The notes below the pieces were generated by a model. It was not told the DNA's origin and did no database searches. It was given only the letters and a program-made list of their open reading frames with translations. From positions 1 through 49,977 of the forward strand of contig CAJUAK010000013.1 in the NCBI GenBank assembly GCA_910584385.1: 49,977 nucleotides of DNA. The letters run 5' to 3'. The position numbers were made by a program, and so were the translations under genes. This document shows, in pieces, positions 17,278-26,225 of this stretch. Every line of letters begins with the position of its first letter. The stretch's first letter is position 1. This DNA is from an uncultured Alphaproteobacteria bacterium (GTDB lineage Bacteria; Pseudomonadota; Alphaproteobacteria; RF32; CAG-239).

Positions 17278-18630
17278 TTACATTACGCTGCCCGCTGTTG
17301 AAGAAATATCGCTTACGCCATCTGAAACAGCTCCTGCCGTATCAGAAACGCTGCCGGCAATACCGCTGCCGGCCGATATTGCATCACCTGCCGCATTTTT
17401 TGCATCGTTAACCGTATCTGTAACACTGCCGGCGGTTTCCTGCAGGCTGCTTGCCGTTTGTGCAACGCTTCCTGCGGCCTCATTAACATTTTGTATGCCC
17501 TCGCCTAACATATCCAGCATATTTTTACGGTTCGAATAATCGCAGAAATTAAGAATCTTCCCGTCATCATCGCCTTCTTTGGCGCTCAGATTATATTTTT
17601 TAGATAACGCAATTCTCATGGCAATATCCATTTTCAGGCTCATAACCATAATATCGACATATCCCTTCAACATTTCCGTTTGTTGGGTTATCACGTCCGT
17701 TTGCGTTCCCGTTTTTTCCGATTTTCCGGGCATTGTCCCGCCGACATCAGAGGTGGTTTCTGCAGATTCAAGAGATGCGTCAACACTTGCCCTCAATTTC
17801 AAAACATCCGGCAAAGAAGAAGCAAGATTCTTTTTATGATCGTCTATACGATTTTGAAGAATCTCTTCCACGCGTTCTAAAGAAGGCACTTCCCCGGGCT
17901 TCAAAAACAGTTTTTGTTTTAATTTTTCGCGGTTTTCTTTATTGTCTTTTTTCTTTACCTCTTTACCCATAAGCTTTTGATAGTCTTCTTGAAGCTTTTC
18001 CAGTTCTTCCTGGTCTCTAAGCAGCTGGGCTGTCATTGTGTTCAATTGGTCTGCTCTTTCTTTAAGCAAAAGATTAACGCTCTCCATGCTCTCTGCCTGC
18101 AAATTTGCTATTTCTGCCGACTGGTCTGCGACAGAGGGAATCAAATCTATCAAATCAGAGTTTGTCTTTGCCGCATTTTGAAGCGTATCTATATTTTGTG
18201 AGAGGCGTTTGATTTTTGCAGAAAAATTTTCTTGCAACTCTTTGGTTTTGGCAACGGTTTCTGTTGGAAATTTCGCAATATTTGACGTATCCGTGGTAAT
18301 TTGCTTGCTTAAAGCTGCCGTTCGGGAAAGAAGCTCTTTGGCTTCTGCCGCTTTTGCCATTAATTCCTGGGCTTGCTCCATTTTATGCGCAGCCCATTCC
18401 TGAGCCGCCGCCATACCTTTTTTGGCGTCTTGAATCCCTTTTCCGCCTTTTTTTACCAGGTCGGAGTTTGAAAATTCATCAAATTTTTTCTGAATGGAAT
18501 CTGTTATGGTGGTGGTGGATTTAACGGCCTTTTCCGCAGGTTCGGGAACATCGTTTGCCTGTGCGGCAGCTTCTTGCGCTGTCATTCCCAGTGCCAAACA
18601 GATAAATATTATGTGGAGATATTTATTCAT
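17278..18630 (-). CDS. Exported coiled-coil protein with Ala/Gly/Ser/Val repetitive tail
   Basis: 450 aa. Signal peptide ~1-24 (AAAQA), then long amphipathic helices (about 40-330), a single cysteine segment (LNFCDYSNR, ~355) and a C-terminal tail of repeats such as TAGAVSDGVSDISSTAGSV. The same style of Ala/Gly heptad-like low complexity occurs in the 470- and 712-aa neighbours. The stop of the preceding 159-aa gene overlaps its ATG (ATGA). Probably part of the enlarged virB5-virB6 segment of this T4SS. Not recognised beyond that. Confidence 0.65.
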   Translation of the reverse strand: MNKYLHIIFICLALGMTAQEAAAQANDVPEPAEKAVKSTTTITDSIQKKFDEFSNSDLVKKGGKGIQDAKKGMAAAQEWAAHKMEQAQELMAKAAEAKELLSRTAALSKQITTDTSNIAKFPTETVAKTKELQENFSAKIKRLSQNIDTLQNAAKTNSDLIDLIPSVADQSAEIANLQAESMESVNLLLKERADQLNTMTAQLLRDQEELEKLQEDYQKLMGKEVKKKDNKENREKLKQKLFLKPGEVPSLERVEEILQNRIDDHKKNLASSLPDVLKLRASVDASLESAETTSDVGGTMPGKSEKTGTQTDVITQQTEMLKGYVDIMVMSLKMDIAMRIALSKKYNLSAKEGDDDGKILNFCDYSNRKNMLDMLGEGIQNVNEAAGSVAQTASSLQETAGSVTDTVNDAKNAAGDAISAGSGIAGSVSDTAGAVSDGVSDISSTAGSVM

Positions 18631-19106
18631 TCTTTTTCTCCCGTCCCGTATTCGGAATATGGCTGGTCATTAATAAGCAGCATCGTTTCAAAGACTTGGA
18701 TTGAACTTTCCAACTTAATGATTTGATCCATACGTTCCGCTATTTTTTTTGCCTGCCCTTGGGTTTCATTTTGTTTTATTTCACGTTCATTCGTGCTTTT
18801 TTGCGGTTTTTCGCCATCTTTTGCTTCTTTATCCAGATTAACGCGGGTTGCTGTTGCATTCGCATAAAGGCTGGCACCGTAATCATTGATAATATCTCGG
18901 CGCTTAGCCATCTCTTCCCTGGCAATATCCGGACCGGCTGTTTGTATATTCAGACATTCGATTATTTTATTTATGCTGTCAGTCAAATTTGAAAAATCCG
19001 TTCCAAAGCAGGCCGGCGTGGCAATATCCATATCAACGCCTTTTGCTTTGGCAGAAAAAGCGCAAATACTCAAAAAAAGGCTTAATATAAATATATTTTT
19101 ATTCAT
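18627..19106 (-). CDS. Small exported helical protein of the T4SS cluster, unknown
   Basis: 159 aa with a signal peptide (~1-21, AKA-K). The mature protein has two cysteines (PACFGTD and IIECLN), a Lys/Glu-rich middle and a C-terminal helix. Size and export are compatible with VirB5, but no VirB5 signature is visible. It overlaps the preceding gene by 8 nt and the following one by 4 nt, so it is cotranslated with the coiled-coil set. Function unknown. Confidence 0.6.
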   Translation of the reverse strand: MNKNIFILSLFLSICAFSAKAKGVDMDIATPACFGTDFSNLTDSINKIIECLNIQTAGPDIAREEMAKRRDIINDYGASLYANATATRVNLDKEAKDGEKPQKSTNEREIKQNETQGQAKKIAERMDQIIKLESSIQVFETMLLINDQPYSEYGTGEKE

Positions 19107-20511
19107 TTATTTTCTCCATTTTTTCCGCCGGCTTTTCAATTTGCAGCACAGCTTTGGAAAAGGCGCTCCTTTTTCCTTTGGCAAGCGGCGCAGCAAGCAT
19201 TTTTTCCTCTTTGGATTTCTGAATGAGCTTTTCTTGTTTTAGCCCGTCTAATTCTTTTTGGATTTTTCGCGCTGCACGGGTTGCCGCGGAATCAGATGCT
19301 TCCATATCTTTTTTTATTTCGATTGTTTCTACGGGACTGTGCAGTTTTTTTTCTAATGCTATTGTTTGCTTTTCCTTCATTTGTTGCAATTGTTCATTGG
19401 AAATGCCATCCTCCAGCTTTTGCGATAATTCCGTCAAAGAGGCTTGCGCTGCCTGGCATTCTTCGCTTTTTCCATCTGATAAACATGCCTGGGAAAGCTT
19501 TATCTGTGCTTGGAGAAGATCTTCCTGATCCCCTGTCATTTCCAGAGGAAGCGCCTGAACATCCTCTGCAGGAGTTTCCGTTGAAGGCTCAATCTCTTCT
19601 TCCGGCAATGCGCTATCTGCAAATTCAGCTTCAGATACCGCGCCCATATCTGTGCTTTCCGGCAATTGTGCTCTTGTTGCTTCCTTCATTTGAGGCGCTG
19701 CCAGAGCGGCCGCATTATTTACAGCCAAAGCCTGAGGAACGGCAGCCTGCGGCTGTCCAAAACTACGCCGGGAAGGAGCTCTCTGCACAGCTCCTGTATT
19801 TTGTATTGCAAAAGAAACGGCTGGAGATGCAACATTCTGGGGCAAGGATACAGCAGCAGAAATCTGCCCTATAGACGGCAAAGCAGCCAAATTTCCGGCT
19901 TCACTTGTTTCTACCATTTTATTTACCGCGGATTTTGGCTGGGAGGCTATGTTATTCCCCGTGTTTTTATTAAGGCCAGCATCTTCTTGTGCAAAAGATA
20001 CCGCTCCGGATGCAACATCTGCCGCACCTTGTGCCATTGATTGGGCAGAATTCACCCCATCACTTACTTTGCCGGCCAGCCCTTGAGCTTGGCCTACAGC
20101 ACCGCTTACGGCACCTTGAGCCATTCCGGCCATGCCCTGTGCCGCGCTTACACCATCTTGCACTGTGCTTATGGCACCTTGAGCCTGGCTTATACCGTCT
20201 TGAATTCCCGATTGAACATCATTTGCCATTTGTATGCCGTCCGCCAAGGCCTCGGATGCCATCTGCTGGTATTCCATTGCCGCTTCCATATATTTCCGCC
20301 CTTGCTCAACAACGCCCATAATACCGTTTTTGGCTTGGTTTATTTCATCTGCATAGGCAGAATATTCTTCCTGGAGGCTTTTAACTTCATCCATTCCGCT
20401 GTCAACATCCGCCAGGGCATTAACCAAAGGGTCGGCGATACCGGCCAGAACATTCTTTGGCAAAACGAATGCCAGACAGAAAAGAAAAATATATGTTAAT
20501 TTGTTAAACAT
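19099..20511 (-). CDS. Exported Ala-rich coiled-coil protein, VirB5/TrbJ-like N-terminus possible
   Basis: 470 aa. Signal peptide ~1-23 (VLA-G), then ADPLVNALADVDSGMDEV and a helix resembling the start of VirB5/TrbJ proteins. Residues ~75-190 are a Gly/Ala/Gln amphipathic repeat (DGISQAQGAISTVQDG). A disordered Pro/Ala region follows, then a helical C-terminus. The latter contains a C-x7-C hairpin (QACLSDGKSEECQAAQ) of the same kind that recurs in the 1281-aa protein at 26226-30071. GGAGGG lies nine bases before the ATG. Likely a periplasmic or pilus-associated component of this T4SS; the specific role is inferred from position. Confidence 0.6.
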   Translation of the reverse strand: MFNKLTYIFLFCLAFVLPKNVLAGIADPLVNALADVDSGMDEVKSLQEEYSAYADEINQAKNGIMGVVEQGRKYMEAAMEYQQMASEALADGIQMANDVQSGIQDGISQAQGAISTVQDGVSAAQGMAGMAQGAVSGAVGQAQGLAGKVSDGVNSAQSMAQGAADVASGAVSFAQEDAGLNKNTGNNIASQPKSAVNKMVETSEAGNLAALPSIGQISAAVSLPQNVASPAVSFAIQNTGAVQRAPSRRSFGQPQAAVPQALAVNNAAALAAPQMKEATRAQLPESTDMGAVSEAEFADSALPEEEIEPSTETPAEDVQALPLEMTGDQEDLLQAQIKLSQACLSDGKSEECQAAQASLTELSQKLEDGISNEQLQQMKEKQTIALEKKLHSPVETIEIKKDMEASDSAATRAARKIQKELDGLKQEKLIQKSKEEKMLAAPLAKGKRSAFSKAVLQIEKPAEKMEKINE

Positions 20512-20516
20512 ATCCG

Positions 20517-21110
20517 TCAGCCCTCCTGCTCTGAAGGCGCCTGCAAATCCTTCGCCCCGGTTTCTGTTTCTACCTCAACAACTGCGCCGAGATTTCTTTC
20601 TATCACGTCATTGTAAGACTTTAATAAATCCATGGACATTCTTGCCGTTGCTGTTGCTATCAAAGAATTAACGCTTTTAGAGATGCTTTTTAAAAGTTCA
20701 TCCCGATTATCGCCATCCGCAATTTGGGTTGTTGGCGGCTTTTTATCAACTTTTTCGCTGATTACTTCTTCTTCGTGATATCCGGCATCCCTTTTTTTGC
20801 GGTTTCCTTCCTTTATAAACTCCAACGCCGTTTGCATTTTGTCATCCATCAAAACTTTTTGAGCCAGTTCTTGCTCACCCTCATCTGCACTATGTGTCAT
20901 ATTATTCAGTTTTTCATAACATTCCGCAATGGCATTCTCGTTGCCGCCGTCCGTTAATGTTTTAACATCTATTCCGCAAAGGGCTGACAAAGCATTGCTG
21001 AAGACAAAAGTATTTGCATCCGTCGCGCCAGCTCCCGCCCAAACACTGTTTGGAGAAAGAGTAATCAAAGCGCTTAACAACAGCATCTTATATTTCAAAG
21101 AATTAACCAT
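20517..21110 (-). CDS. Exported protein with 'CGID' module, truncated paralogue of the upstream gene's C-terminus
   Basis: 197 aa from the ATG chosen here; an in-frame upstream ATG would add 13 residues before a poor signal. The chosen start has GAGAGGA upstream and gives a clean signal peptide (…SVWA-G). It aligns with the last ~165 residues of the preceding 712-aa protein: NTF, CGID, a Cys ~20 residues later, then ELLK, then A.ARM..D..K.Y. It looks like a duplicated module with its own signal peptide. It overlaps the preceding stop by 8 nt. Function unknown; conserved cysteines suggest one disulphide. Confidence 0.7.
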   Translation of the reverse strand: MVNSLKYKMLLLSALITLSPNSVWAGAGATDANTFVFSNALSALCGIDVKTLTDGGNENAIAECYEKLNNMTHSADEGEQELAQKVLMDDKMQTALEFIKEGNRKKRDAGYHEEEVISEKVDKKPPTTQIADGDNRDELLKSISKSVNSLIATATARMSMDLLKSYNDVIERNLGAVVEVETETGAKDLQAPSEQEG

Positions 21111-23241
21111 CGTTTTCCTCTCCGTCTTCTTCATCTTCGCCTTTTGCAACAGCTAAGGATTTTTTCTTAAACAGCGCCGCCATATAAATTTTATGCATAT
21201 CTATAACCATCCGGCTGGCAGCAATATCATCCAAAGTGTTTAAGTTGCGCGCTACTTCTTTTAAGAGCTCATTAATAACGGTATCATCATCCCTTATTTG
21301 CCCTGTTGGCGCGGCGTCAATTGTCTGGGGCTTATCGTTTTTAGCGTTTCCTTTTTCCAGCGATTTGCTCATATGCGCAGCAAAAAACTGTTTATTGCAG
21401 TTTGCCAATATTTTTTCGCCCAATGCAACATCTTCGGATTTTTGTGTTTTTTTGGTTACAAAATCCATCACTTCTTCCGCACACTTATCATAGAGCGTTG
21501 AATCTTCCAGAACATCCTCCGCATCAATACCGCAAAAAGCGACAAATTCATCACAAAGAATGAAGGTATTGTTTTCCGTTGAACCTGTTTTTACACCGCC
21601 GACTTGGGCAAATGACAACTGTTCAGTGCCGCTGATTTTATAGCTTGAAGGATAAAAAGAACTTTGTTTCTCCAACTTTTGAACATTGAACTTTTCCCTT
21701 TTGTTCATTATCGCTTTCGGCGTGCCGCTGTTCAGCTTCTTTATATCTATCTTCTTTTCCGCGGCAGAAACCGCATTTGCTTTTTCCAACACAACCGCTT
21801 TGTTTGGCGCAGTTTTAAGCCCTTCAGAAAGCCCCTTTGTTTTTTCTATATTCATAACATTGCCCGGCAGTGCTCTAAGCTTGGCATCATTCTTTTCAAT
21901 AGCTGTTTCTGCCCGAGCGGCAACGAGTTGCGCATCACCTAAATCGTCGCCAATTAATGAAGCTTCATCTTTTATGTTATCATTTTTAACGGTTACTCCG
22001 TTAACCGCCTGCGGACGCCGGAACGCTTGGCGCTCTTTTGTAACGCCTTCTTTTTCATCCAACACCGCCTGCGGTAAATTTTCTAAACCGTTGGCAGAAG
22101 CGTCAACATTTTGCAGCGAATCGCCTTCCAATAAACTTTCTTCAGCTTCCAAAATATATTCATCATCAACAGAAGCGTCAACATTTTGCAGCGAATCGCC
22201 TTCCAATAAACTTTCTTCAGTTCCCAAAATATATTCATCATCAACATTTGCTGCTGCTCCTGAAAAATTATCCAGGCCCTTTGCTATAGGCTCGGCAGCA
22301 GATGAGAATGCCGCGCGCCTTGGCATTCCTACGGCTTCAGGCTGCGATGTTCCGACATCTAAAGAATTTGCCATATAATCTCCGCTGTTAAGAGAGGTAG
22401 GCGCAGATGAGAAAGAAGCTCTTCCGCCGCCAATTGTTCCCACAGGAACAGAGACAGAACCACCGCTTGCAAAGCTCTGACCTTCGCCGTAACCGCCCAT
22501 GCCGGAAAGGACTGAAACAGGCATTTCAGAATATTGTTTTGCAGGCATATTTAATTGTTCCCTTAACGCGTTTATTTCTTCACGCAAGGAGGATATTTCG
22601 CTCCGATATGAAGCCACTTCTTGTTCCAACGCAGTGCGCTCTTCGGCAGAAAAACCGCCGGAGCCGGACGAAGTGCCGCCGCCAATAGATCCAGCTGCGC
22701 TGTTTACGGCCCCTTTTGCAGAATCTAAAGCGCCGCCTGCCAAATCTTTCATTCCGCCAAGCTGTCCTTCAAGCCCGCCTAAGGCATTCCCGGCCATACC
22801 CTGCGCAATGCCTCCGGCATTCTGAGCCAAGCTTTGCGCCTCATTAATTTTATCCATTGTGCTGTCTTTAAGGGCTTGAGCTTCGGCAACTTTGCTTTCC
22901 GCCAATTCTTTATAAGCTTCTGCCTGGGCTTTTACATCTTCAACCCGTTTTTTATATTCTTCATATTGTTTTTTGGCTTTTTCCAGTTTTTCCATTTTGT
23001 CTTTAGCAAATTCGCTCACGCTTTTTTTTGCATCGCCAATAGCCGATAAGGTTTTGTTATTCGCCATAACATTGTCTACCACCGACTTTTGTTGTTGGAG
23101 GTCCGCAATAATATCTTTTATACCAAAACTTGCCGAAGCCGGGTCAACAACCGGAATTTGCGCAAAAGCGACGCTGCTACATAAAAAGGCCGAAAGGAAA
23201 GCGATAAGGCCCCGACGCGGCTGCTTATATTTTTGTTTCAT
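21103..23241 (-). CDS. Large exported coiled-coil protein with VirB5/TrbJ-like N-terminus and C-terminal 'CGID' module
   Basis: 712 aa from the ATG with GGAGG five bases upstream; the longer frame adds eight residues. The signal peptide ends VAFA-Q, followed by IPVVDPASASFGIKDI. A hydrophobic IPVxDP start of this kind is typical of VirB5/TrbJ minor pilus subunits. Charged coiled coil runs from about 45 to 135, then a Gly/Ala stretch, another coil and a disordered centre containing a duplicated 25-aa acidic block. The C-terminal ~160 residues are the CGID module shared with the next gene. It directly follows virB4, the canonical virB5 place, so a VirB5-like role is the best guess. Confidence 0.65.
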   Translation of the reverse strand: MKQKYKQPRRGLIAFLSAFLCSSVAFAQIPVVDPASASFGIKDIIADLQQQKSVVDNVMANNKTLSAIGDAKKSVSEFAKDKMEKLEKAKKQYEEYKKRVEDVKAQAEAYKELAESKVAEAQALKDSTMDKINEAQSLAQNAGGIAQGMAGNALGGLEGQLGGMKDLAGGALDSAKGAVNSAAGSIGGGTSSGSGGFSAEERTALEQEVASYRSEISSLREEINALREQLNMPAKQYSEMPVSVLSGMGGYGEGQSFASGGSVSVPVGTIGGGRASFSSAPTSLNSGDYMANSLDVGTSQPEAVGMPRRAAFSSAAEPIAKGLDNFSGAAANVDDEYILGTEESLLEGDSLQNVDASVDDEYILEAEESLLEGDSLQNVDASANGLENLPQAVLDEKEGVTKERQAFRRPQAVNGVTVKNDNIKDEASLIGDDLGDAQLVAARAETAIEKNDAKLRALPGNVMNIEKTKGLSEGLKTAPNKAVVLEKANAVSAAEKKIDIKKLNSGTPKAIMNKREKFNVQKLEKQSSFYPSSYKISGTEQLSFAQVGGVKTGSTENNTFILCDEFVAFCGIDAEDVLEDSTLYDKCAEEVMDFVTKKTQKSEDVALGEKILANCNKQFFAAHMSKSLEKGNAKNDKPQTIDAAPTGQIRDDDTVINELLKEVARNLNTLDDIAASRMVIDMHKIYMAALFKKKSLAVAKGEDEEDGEENDG
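22096..22245 (-). repeat. 75-bp tandem duplication inside the 712-aa gene
   Basis: Two adjacent 75-bp copies (22096-22170, 22171-22245) differ at only about two bases and encode a 25-aa acidic unit containing VDDEYIL and ESLLEGDSLQNVDAS. The near identity suggests a recent in-frame duplication. Confidence 0.92.
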
Positions 23242-23315
23242 AACGACCTCCATTTTTATTATCATAATTTATAATAGCAGAAAACTGCCGCCTCCAGTGT
23301 GAAAATTATGTGAAA

Positions 23316-25748
23316 TTATGCAATATTCAAATATTTGGTTACAAAGTTGTCCTCGCCATATTCTTTGATAAGCTCTTCCACCAGCAAAACATTTTTACGG
23401 CCGGAATTATATAGCTTCAGGTAAGGCCCGAGGCCGCTCAAATCCACATCCAGAATGACAGATTCTCCTGTCGCCGGGCGCGACAATAAGACAGCGTAAG
23501 GAAAATCCCGATAGCTTTTGCCAAAAATAAAATCATTTTCAGACTGAGTCAGATTCCAGTTTGCATAATCTTCCGGTGTTGCCTGCGGGTTTCTGAAAAA
23601 TATAACTGTTTGGCATTGTCCGCGAATAACCTCGCCAACACCCAGACGGTCAATAATATTCGGCTGTTGGAAGGCGCAGAGGTAAGCTTGGCGCTTTTTA
23701 CGACCTTCTTGCAAACCAATGATAAAGTAATCGCGGAACATCGGATGCTTTAACATTGGCGCGGTTTCATCAATCATAATCAGCGAAGGAACGCCGGTTT
23801 CTCCGGTTTCGGACTGAATTCGGTGCATGATATAGCTGATAACCGCAGGTGCCAGTGTTTCATCTTCAAAAATATGCGTAAAGTCAAAGGCCATAAAGCG
23901 CTTTGTTTTCAAATCCAAGCTATCATTCGTTGCATTGAAAATATTGCCATACTGATCCGGGTTTACCCATTTAAATAATTCCCGGCGCATATTTCCCGTT
24001 GGCGAAAAGCAGCTTTTATAAAGGTTCGTCATAATCCTTTCTTCAGGGCGGAGATAATCAAAAGCAGTGGTTACCGCACGGGCAATTTCTTTTTCGGAAG
24101 TTGCATCATCCACCATTGTGATGGATTTCATCCATCGGCGCAGAAAGGCCCTGTTTGTTGCATTGTTCGCGCAGTCAAACGGATTTAGCGACACATTTTT
24201 CTCGTCGCCGTCAAAACCAATATAAGCGCCGCCAATCGAACGGGTAAAAATTTCCGCACCGCGGTGGCGGTCAAAGAAGAACACTTTCAAATCATGGTGG
24301 CGCATCGCCTGCCCGGCCAAAAAGGTCAGCAAAGTTGTTTTACCTTGCCCCGTCGGTCCGATAATGCAACAGTGTGCCACAGCAGAATCTTCAGAAGAAA
24401 CGTGGAATTGGAATCGGTAAGCCGACCCTGACGTGGTCCGGAAAACAGAAATTGCGCCCTTTCCCCAGTCGCTTTTTGAAAAACCTTCGGAAGGCTTTTC
24501 AAAAGATATCGCTGTTGCCACAACCCTTGAAAGGTAACGGTATGTACGCGGCAAAATATCATATGTCGGAAACTGATTAAAAAACGTTGCCTGGGCAACC
24601 CAGCCTTCCCTTACCGGCGTTGCGCCATATAAACGGCAAATTCTTTGAACTTCGCCTTCTGCAAATTCTATTTCATCTTTGCTTTCGCCGCGCAGCAAAA
24701 CAACCATCGCATATTCTGCAAGAGCCTGATGGTCGGTATCGCTGTCTTCAATTGCAGAAAGCGCCTCACTGTATTGTCCGATAACATCCGGCGAAAAGCT
24801 GGTTAACTCAGACATCCGTTGCTGTTGGATGAGAATTGCACGGGCATGAGGCTTAAAGAAAGGCTTAATATTGTGCAAAAGCGTCAATTCGCAATCAATT
24901 GAAAGCAACCCTGTTACCATGCCTTCATCCATATAATCGCCGGGGGTGCGAATCCCCATGGCAATTTCATAAACTTCTTTTTCGCCGGATGTGAATTTTA
25001 TAATACCCTGCTCTCCGGTAAAATTGATATTATCCGCCGTCAAAAGTTCATTCAAATGGGCTCCTGCGCTGCCGCGGACTTTCGGCTCCGGACGGGTTAT
25101 CGGGCTGCAAAGCCGCGCAAAGACATACATCGGGCTTTCAGTCGTCGGGCTGTCATCCGTTTCATAAAGCGTTTTAACACCATAGTCATTTAGTGTCGCA
25201 ATCAAAGACTGGGACGCATAATTCAAATCTTTCAAGGCATCTGTCCGGTCAGGAACGGAAATAACAATATAGTGATGGTTGCAGTAGACCCTTTCCATAT
25301 TTGCATCCCAAACTTCAGAAATATCTGCCAGCAGCTGGTTTCCAAAATCGCGAACATTATCTTCCAGAGGAACTTTTTCACGCAGTGTCAACACGCGGCA
25401 GGTAATTTGCAAATCGCCCATATTGTCCACCCAGGCTTTGCGCGCCTCATGCATTGCCATAACTTTTTCGTCCGTCGCAAAGGCCAAATCTACTCCTTCG
25501 ACCTTAAAAACTCTGGCCAGAGCGCCATTATAGCAACGAATGGTAATGCCATCGGAAAGCAATTTATTAAACGGCAGAAAATCTGCCACACGGGACTCTC
25601 TGGGCTCTGGCAAAACATAATGCCCAAACCTCGTTGCCCAAAAACCGGCAAAGGCTGCCGCCGATAAGAAACCGATGGCCGCCACAATAACTTCCATATT
25701 GCTCAAACCTTGAACAAAGGTCTGAATAAAATCAAAATCAGGGTGCAA
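23316..25748 (-). CDS. virB4: VirB4/TrbE-type T4SS ATPase
   Basis: 810 aa, the normal VirB4 size. An N-terminal hydrophobic segment (~20-42), the CagE/TrbE/VirB4 N-domain, then a C-terminal RecA-like ATPase with Walker A GPTGQGKTT near residue 464, FFDRHRGAEI, and Walker B SLIMIDE near 657 followed by motifs typical of VirB4 (ICRLYGATPVREGW, FRNPQATPEDY). VirB4 energises pilus subunit extraction and substrate transfer at the inner membrane. The start is TTG, with GGGAG six bases upstream, inside the last codons of virB3 (11-nt overlap), so translation is coupled. virB3-virB4 adjacency is classical. Confidence 0.95.
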   Translation of the reverse strand: MHPDFDFIQTFVQGLSNMEVIVAAIGFLSAAAFAGFWATRFGHYVLPEPRESRVADFLPFNKLLSDGITIRCYNGALARVFKVEGVDLAFATDEKVMAMHEARKAWVDNMGDLQITCRVLTLREKVPLEDNVRDFGNQLLADISEVWDANMERVYCNHHYIVISVPDRTDALKDLNYASQSLIATLNDYGVKTLYETDDSPTTESPMYVFARLCSPITRPEPKVRGSAGAHLNELLTADNINFTGEQGIIKFTSGEKEVYEIAMGIRTPGDYMDEGMVTGLLSIDCELTLLHNIKPFFKPHARAILIQQQRMSELTSFSPDVIGQYSEALSAIEDSDTDHQALAEYAMVVLLRGESKDEIEFAEGEVQRICRLYGATPVREGWVAQATFFNQFPTYDILPRTYRYLSRVVATAISFEKPSEGFSKSDWGKGAISVFRTTSGSAYRFQFHVSSEDSAVAHCCIIGPTGQGKTTLLTFLAGQAMRHHDLKVFFFDRHRGAEIFTRSIGGAYIGFDGDEKNVSLNPFDCANNATNRAFLRRWMKSITMVDDATSEKEIARAVTTAFDYLRPEERIMTNLYKSCFSPTGNMRRELFKWVNPDQYGNIFNATNDSLDLKTKRFMAFDFTHIFEDETLAPAVISYIMHRIQSETGETGVPSLIMIDETAPMLKHPMFRDYFIIGLQEGRKKRQAYLCAFQQPNIIDRLGVGEVIRGQCQTVIFFRNPQATPEDYANWNLTQSENDFIFGKSYRDFPYAVLLSRPATGESVILDVDLSGLGPYLKLYNSGRKNVLLVEELIKEYGEDNFVTKYLNIA

Positions 25749-26028
25749 ATTTATCTCCCTTTTCTTTATATAGATTGGTCGACTTCAACCGATATTGCCC
25801 GTAAGCCTGTATCATTGCAGATATATGCGGGTCTCTGGCGCCTAAACCGATAATCGCCAGGTGGACGGAAACAATGCTGATGATAAACCACAATGGGTTA
25901 ACATCAAAAGCCCCCATAAACATAAACATTATTGGAAACTGGATGCCTAAATTCAGCATTGTTGGCAAAAACGGCCCCCAGAATATCTTGGGAGGATTGG
26001 CAACGGCTTTTAATATCGGTTCTCTCAT
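25738..26028 (-). CDS. virB3: VirB3-like inner-membrane protein
   Basis: 96 aa from the ATG at 26028, usual VirB3 length. The VirB3 signature is EPILKAVANPPKIFWGP, followed by a hydrophobic hairpin and GLGARDPHISAMI. VirB3 works with VirB4 in pilus assembly at the inner membrane. The frame is open to another ATG at 26100 (120 aa) and one at 26043, but only the 26028 start has a strong purine-rich ribosome site (AGGGAGAGGAG), so the short form is preferred. Confidence 0.85.
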   Translation of the reverse strand: MREPILKAVANPPKIFWGPFLPTMLNLGIQFPIMFMFMGAFDVNPLWFIISIVSVHLAIIGLGARDPHISAMIQAYGQYRLKSTNLYKEKGDKFAP

Positions 26029-26127
26029 TCTCCTCTCCCTCATTTTGATGGTATGATAAGAATACCATCCGTGCAAGAAAAACCACACTTTTTTAAGCAT
26101 GAATTTTTTATTGCCTTTTAATTATTT

Positions 26128-26160
26128 ATTATAGCTTTTCTTTATGAATAAAATCTTAAT
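26128..26160 (-). promoter_or_regulatory. Possible internal promoter before virB3
   Basis: A perfect TATAAT (-10) on the minus strand at 26133-26128 lies just downstream of the terminator at 26196-26221 and ~100 bases before the virB3 start. No convincing -35 is present in this AT-rich stretch, so this is only a candidate for separate expression of the machinery genes. Confidence 0.3.
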
Positions 26161-26195
26161 GGATGCGCTTTCACAAACATTATAGGCAAAAAGAA

Positions 26196-26221
26196 ATGCC
26201 GCAAGAAATTTCCTGCGGCAT
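26196..26221 (-). terminator. Hairpin terminator between the VirB2-fusion gene and virB3
   Basis: An 8-bp stem ATGCCGCA/TGCGGCAT encloses a 10-base loop that can pair partly. On the minus strand it is followed by TTTCTTTTTG. It starts five bases after the stop codon of the 1281-aa gene, and A/T tracts occur on both sides. Confidence 0.75.
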
Positions 26222-26225
26222 ATTT

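Noticed and set aside
26029..26100. Longer VirB3 start at 26100 (and 26043)
   Set aside because: Neither has a proper ribosome site, whereas 26028 does and gives normal VirB3 length.
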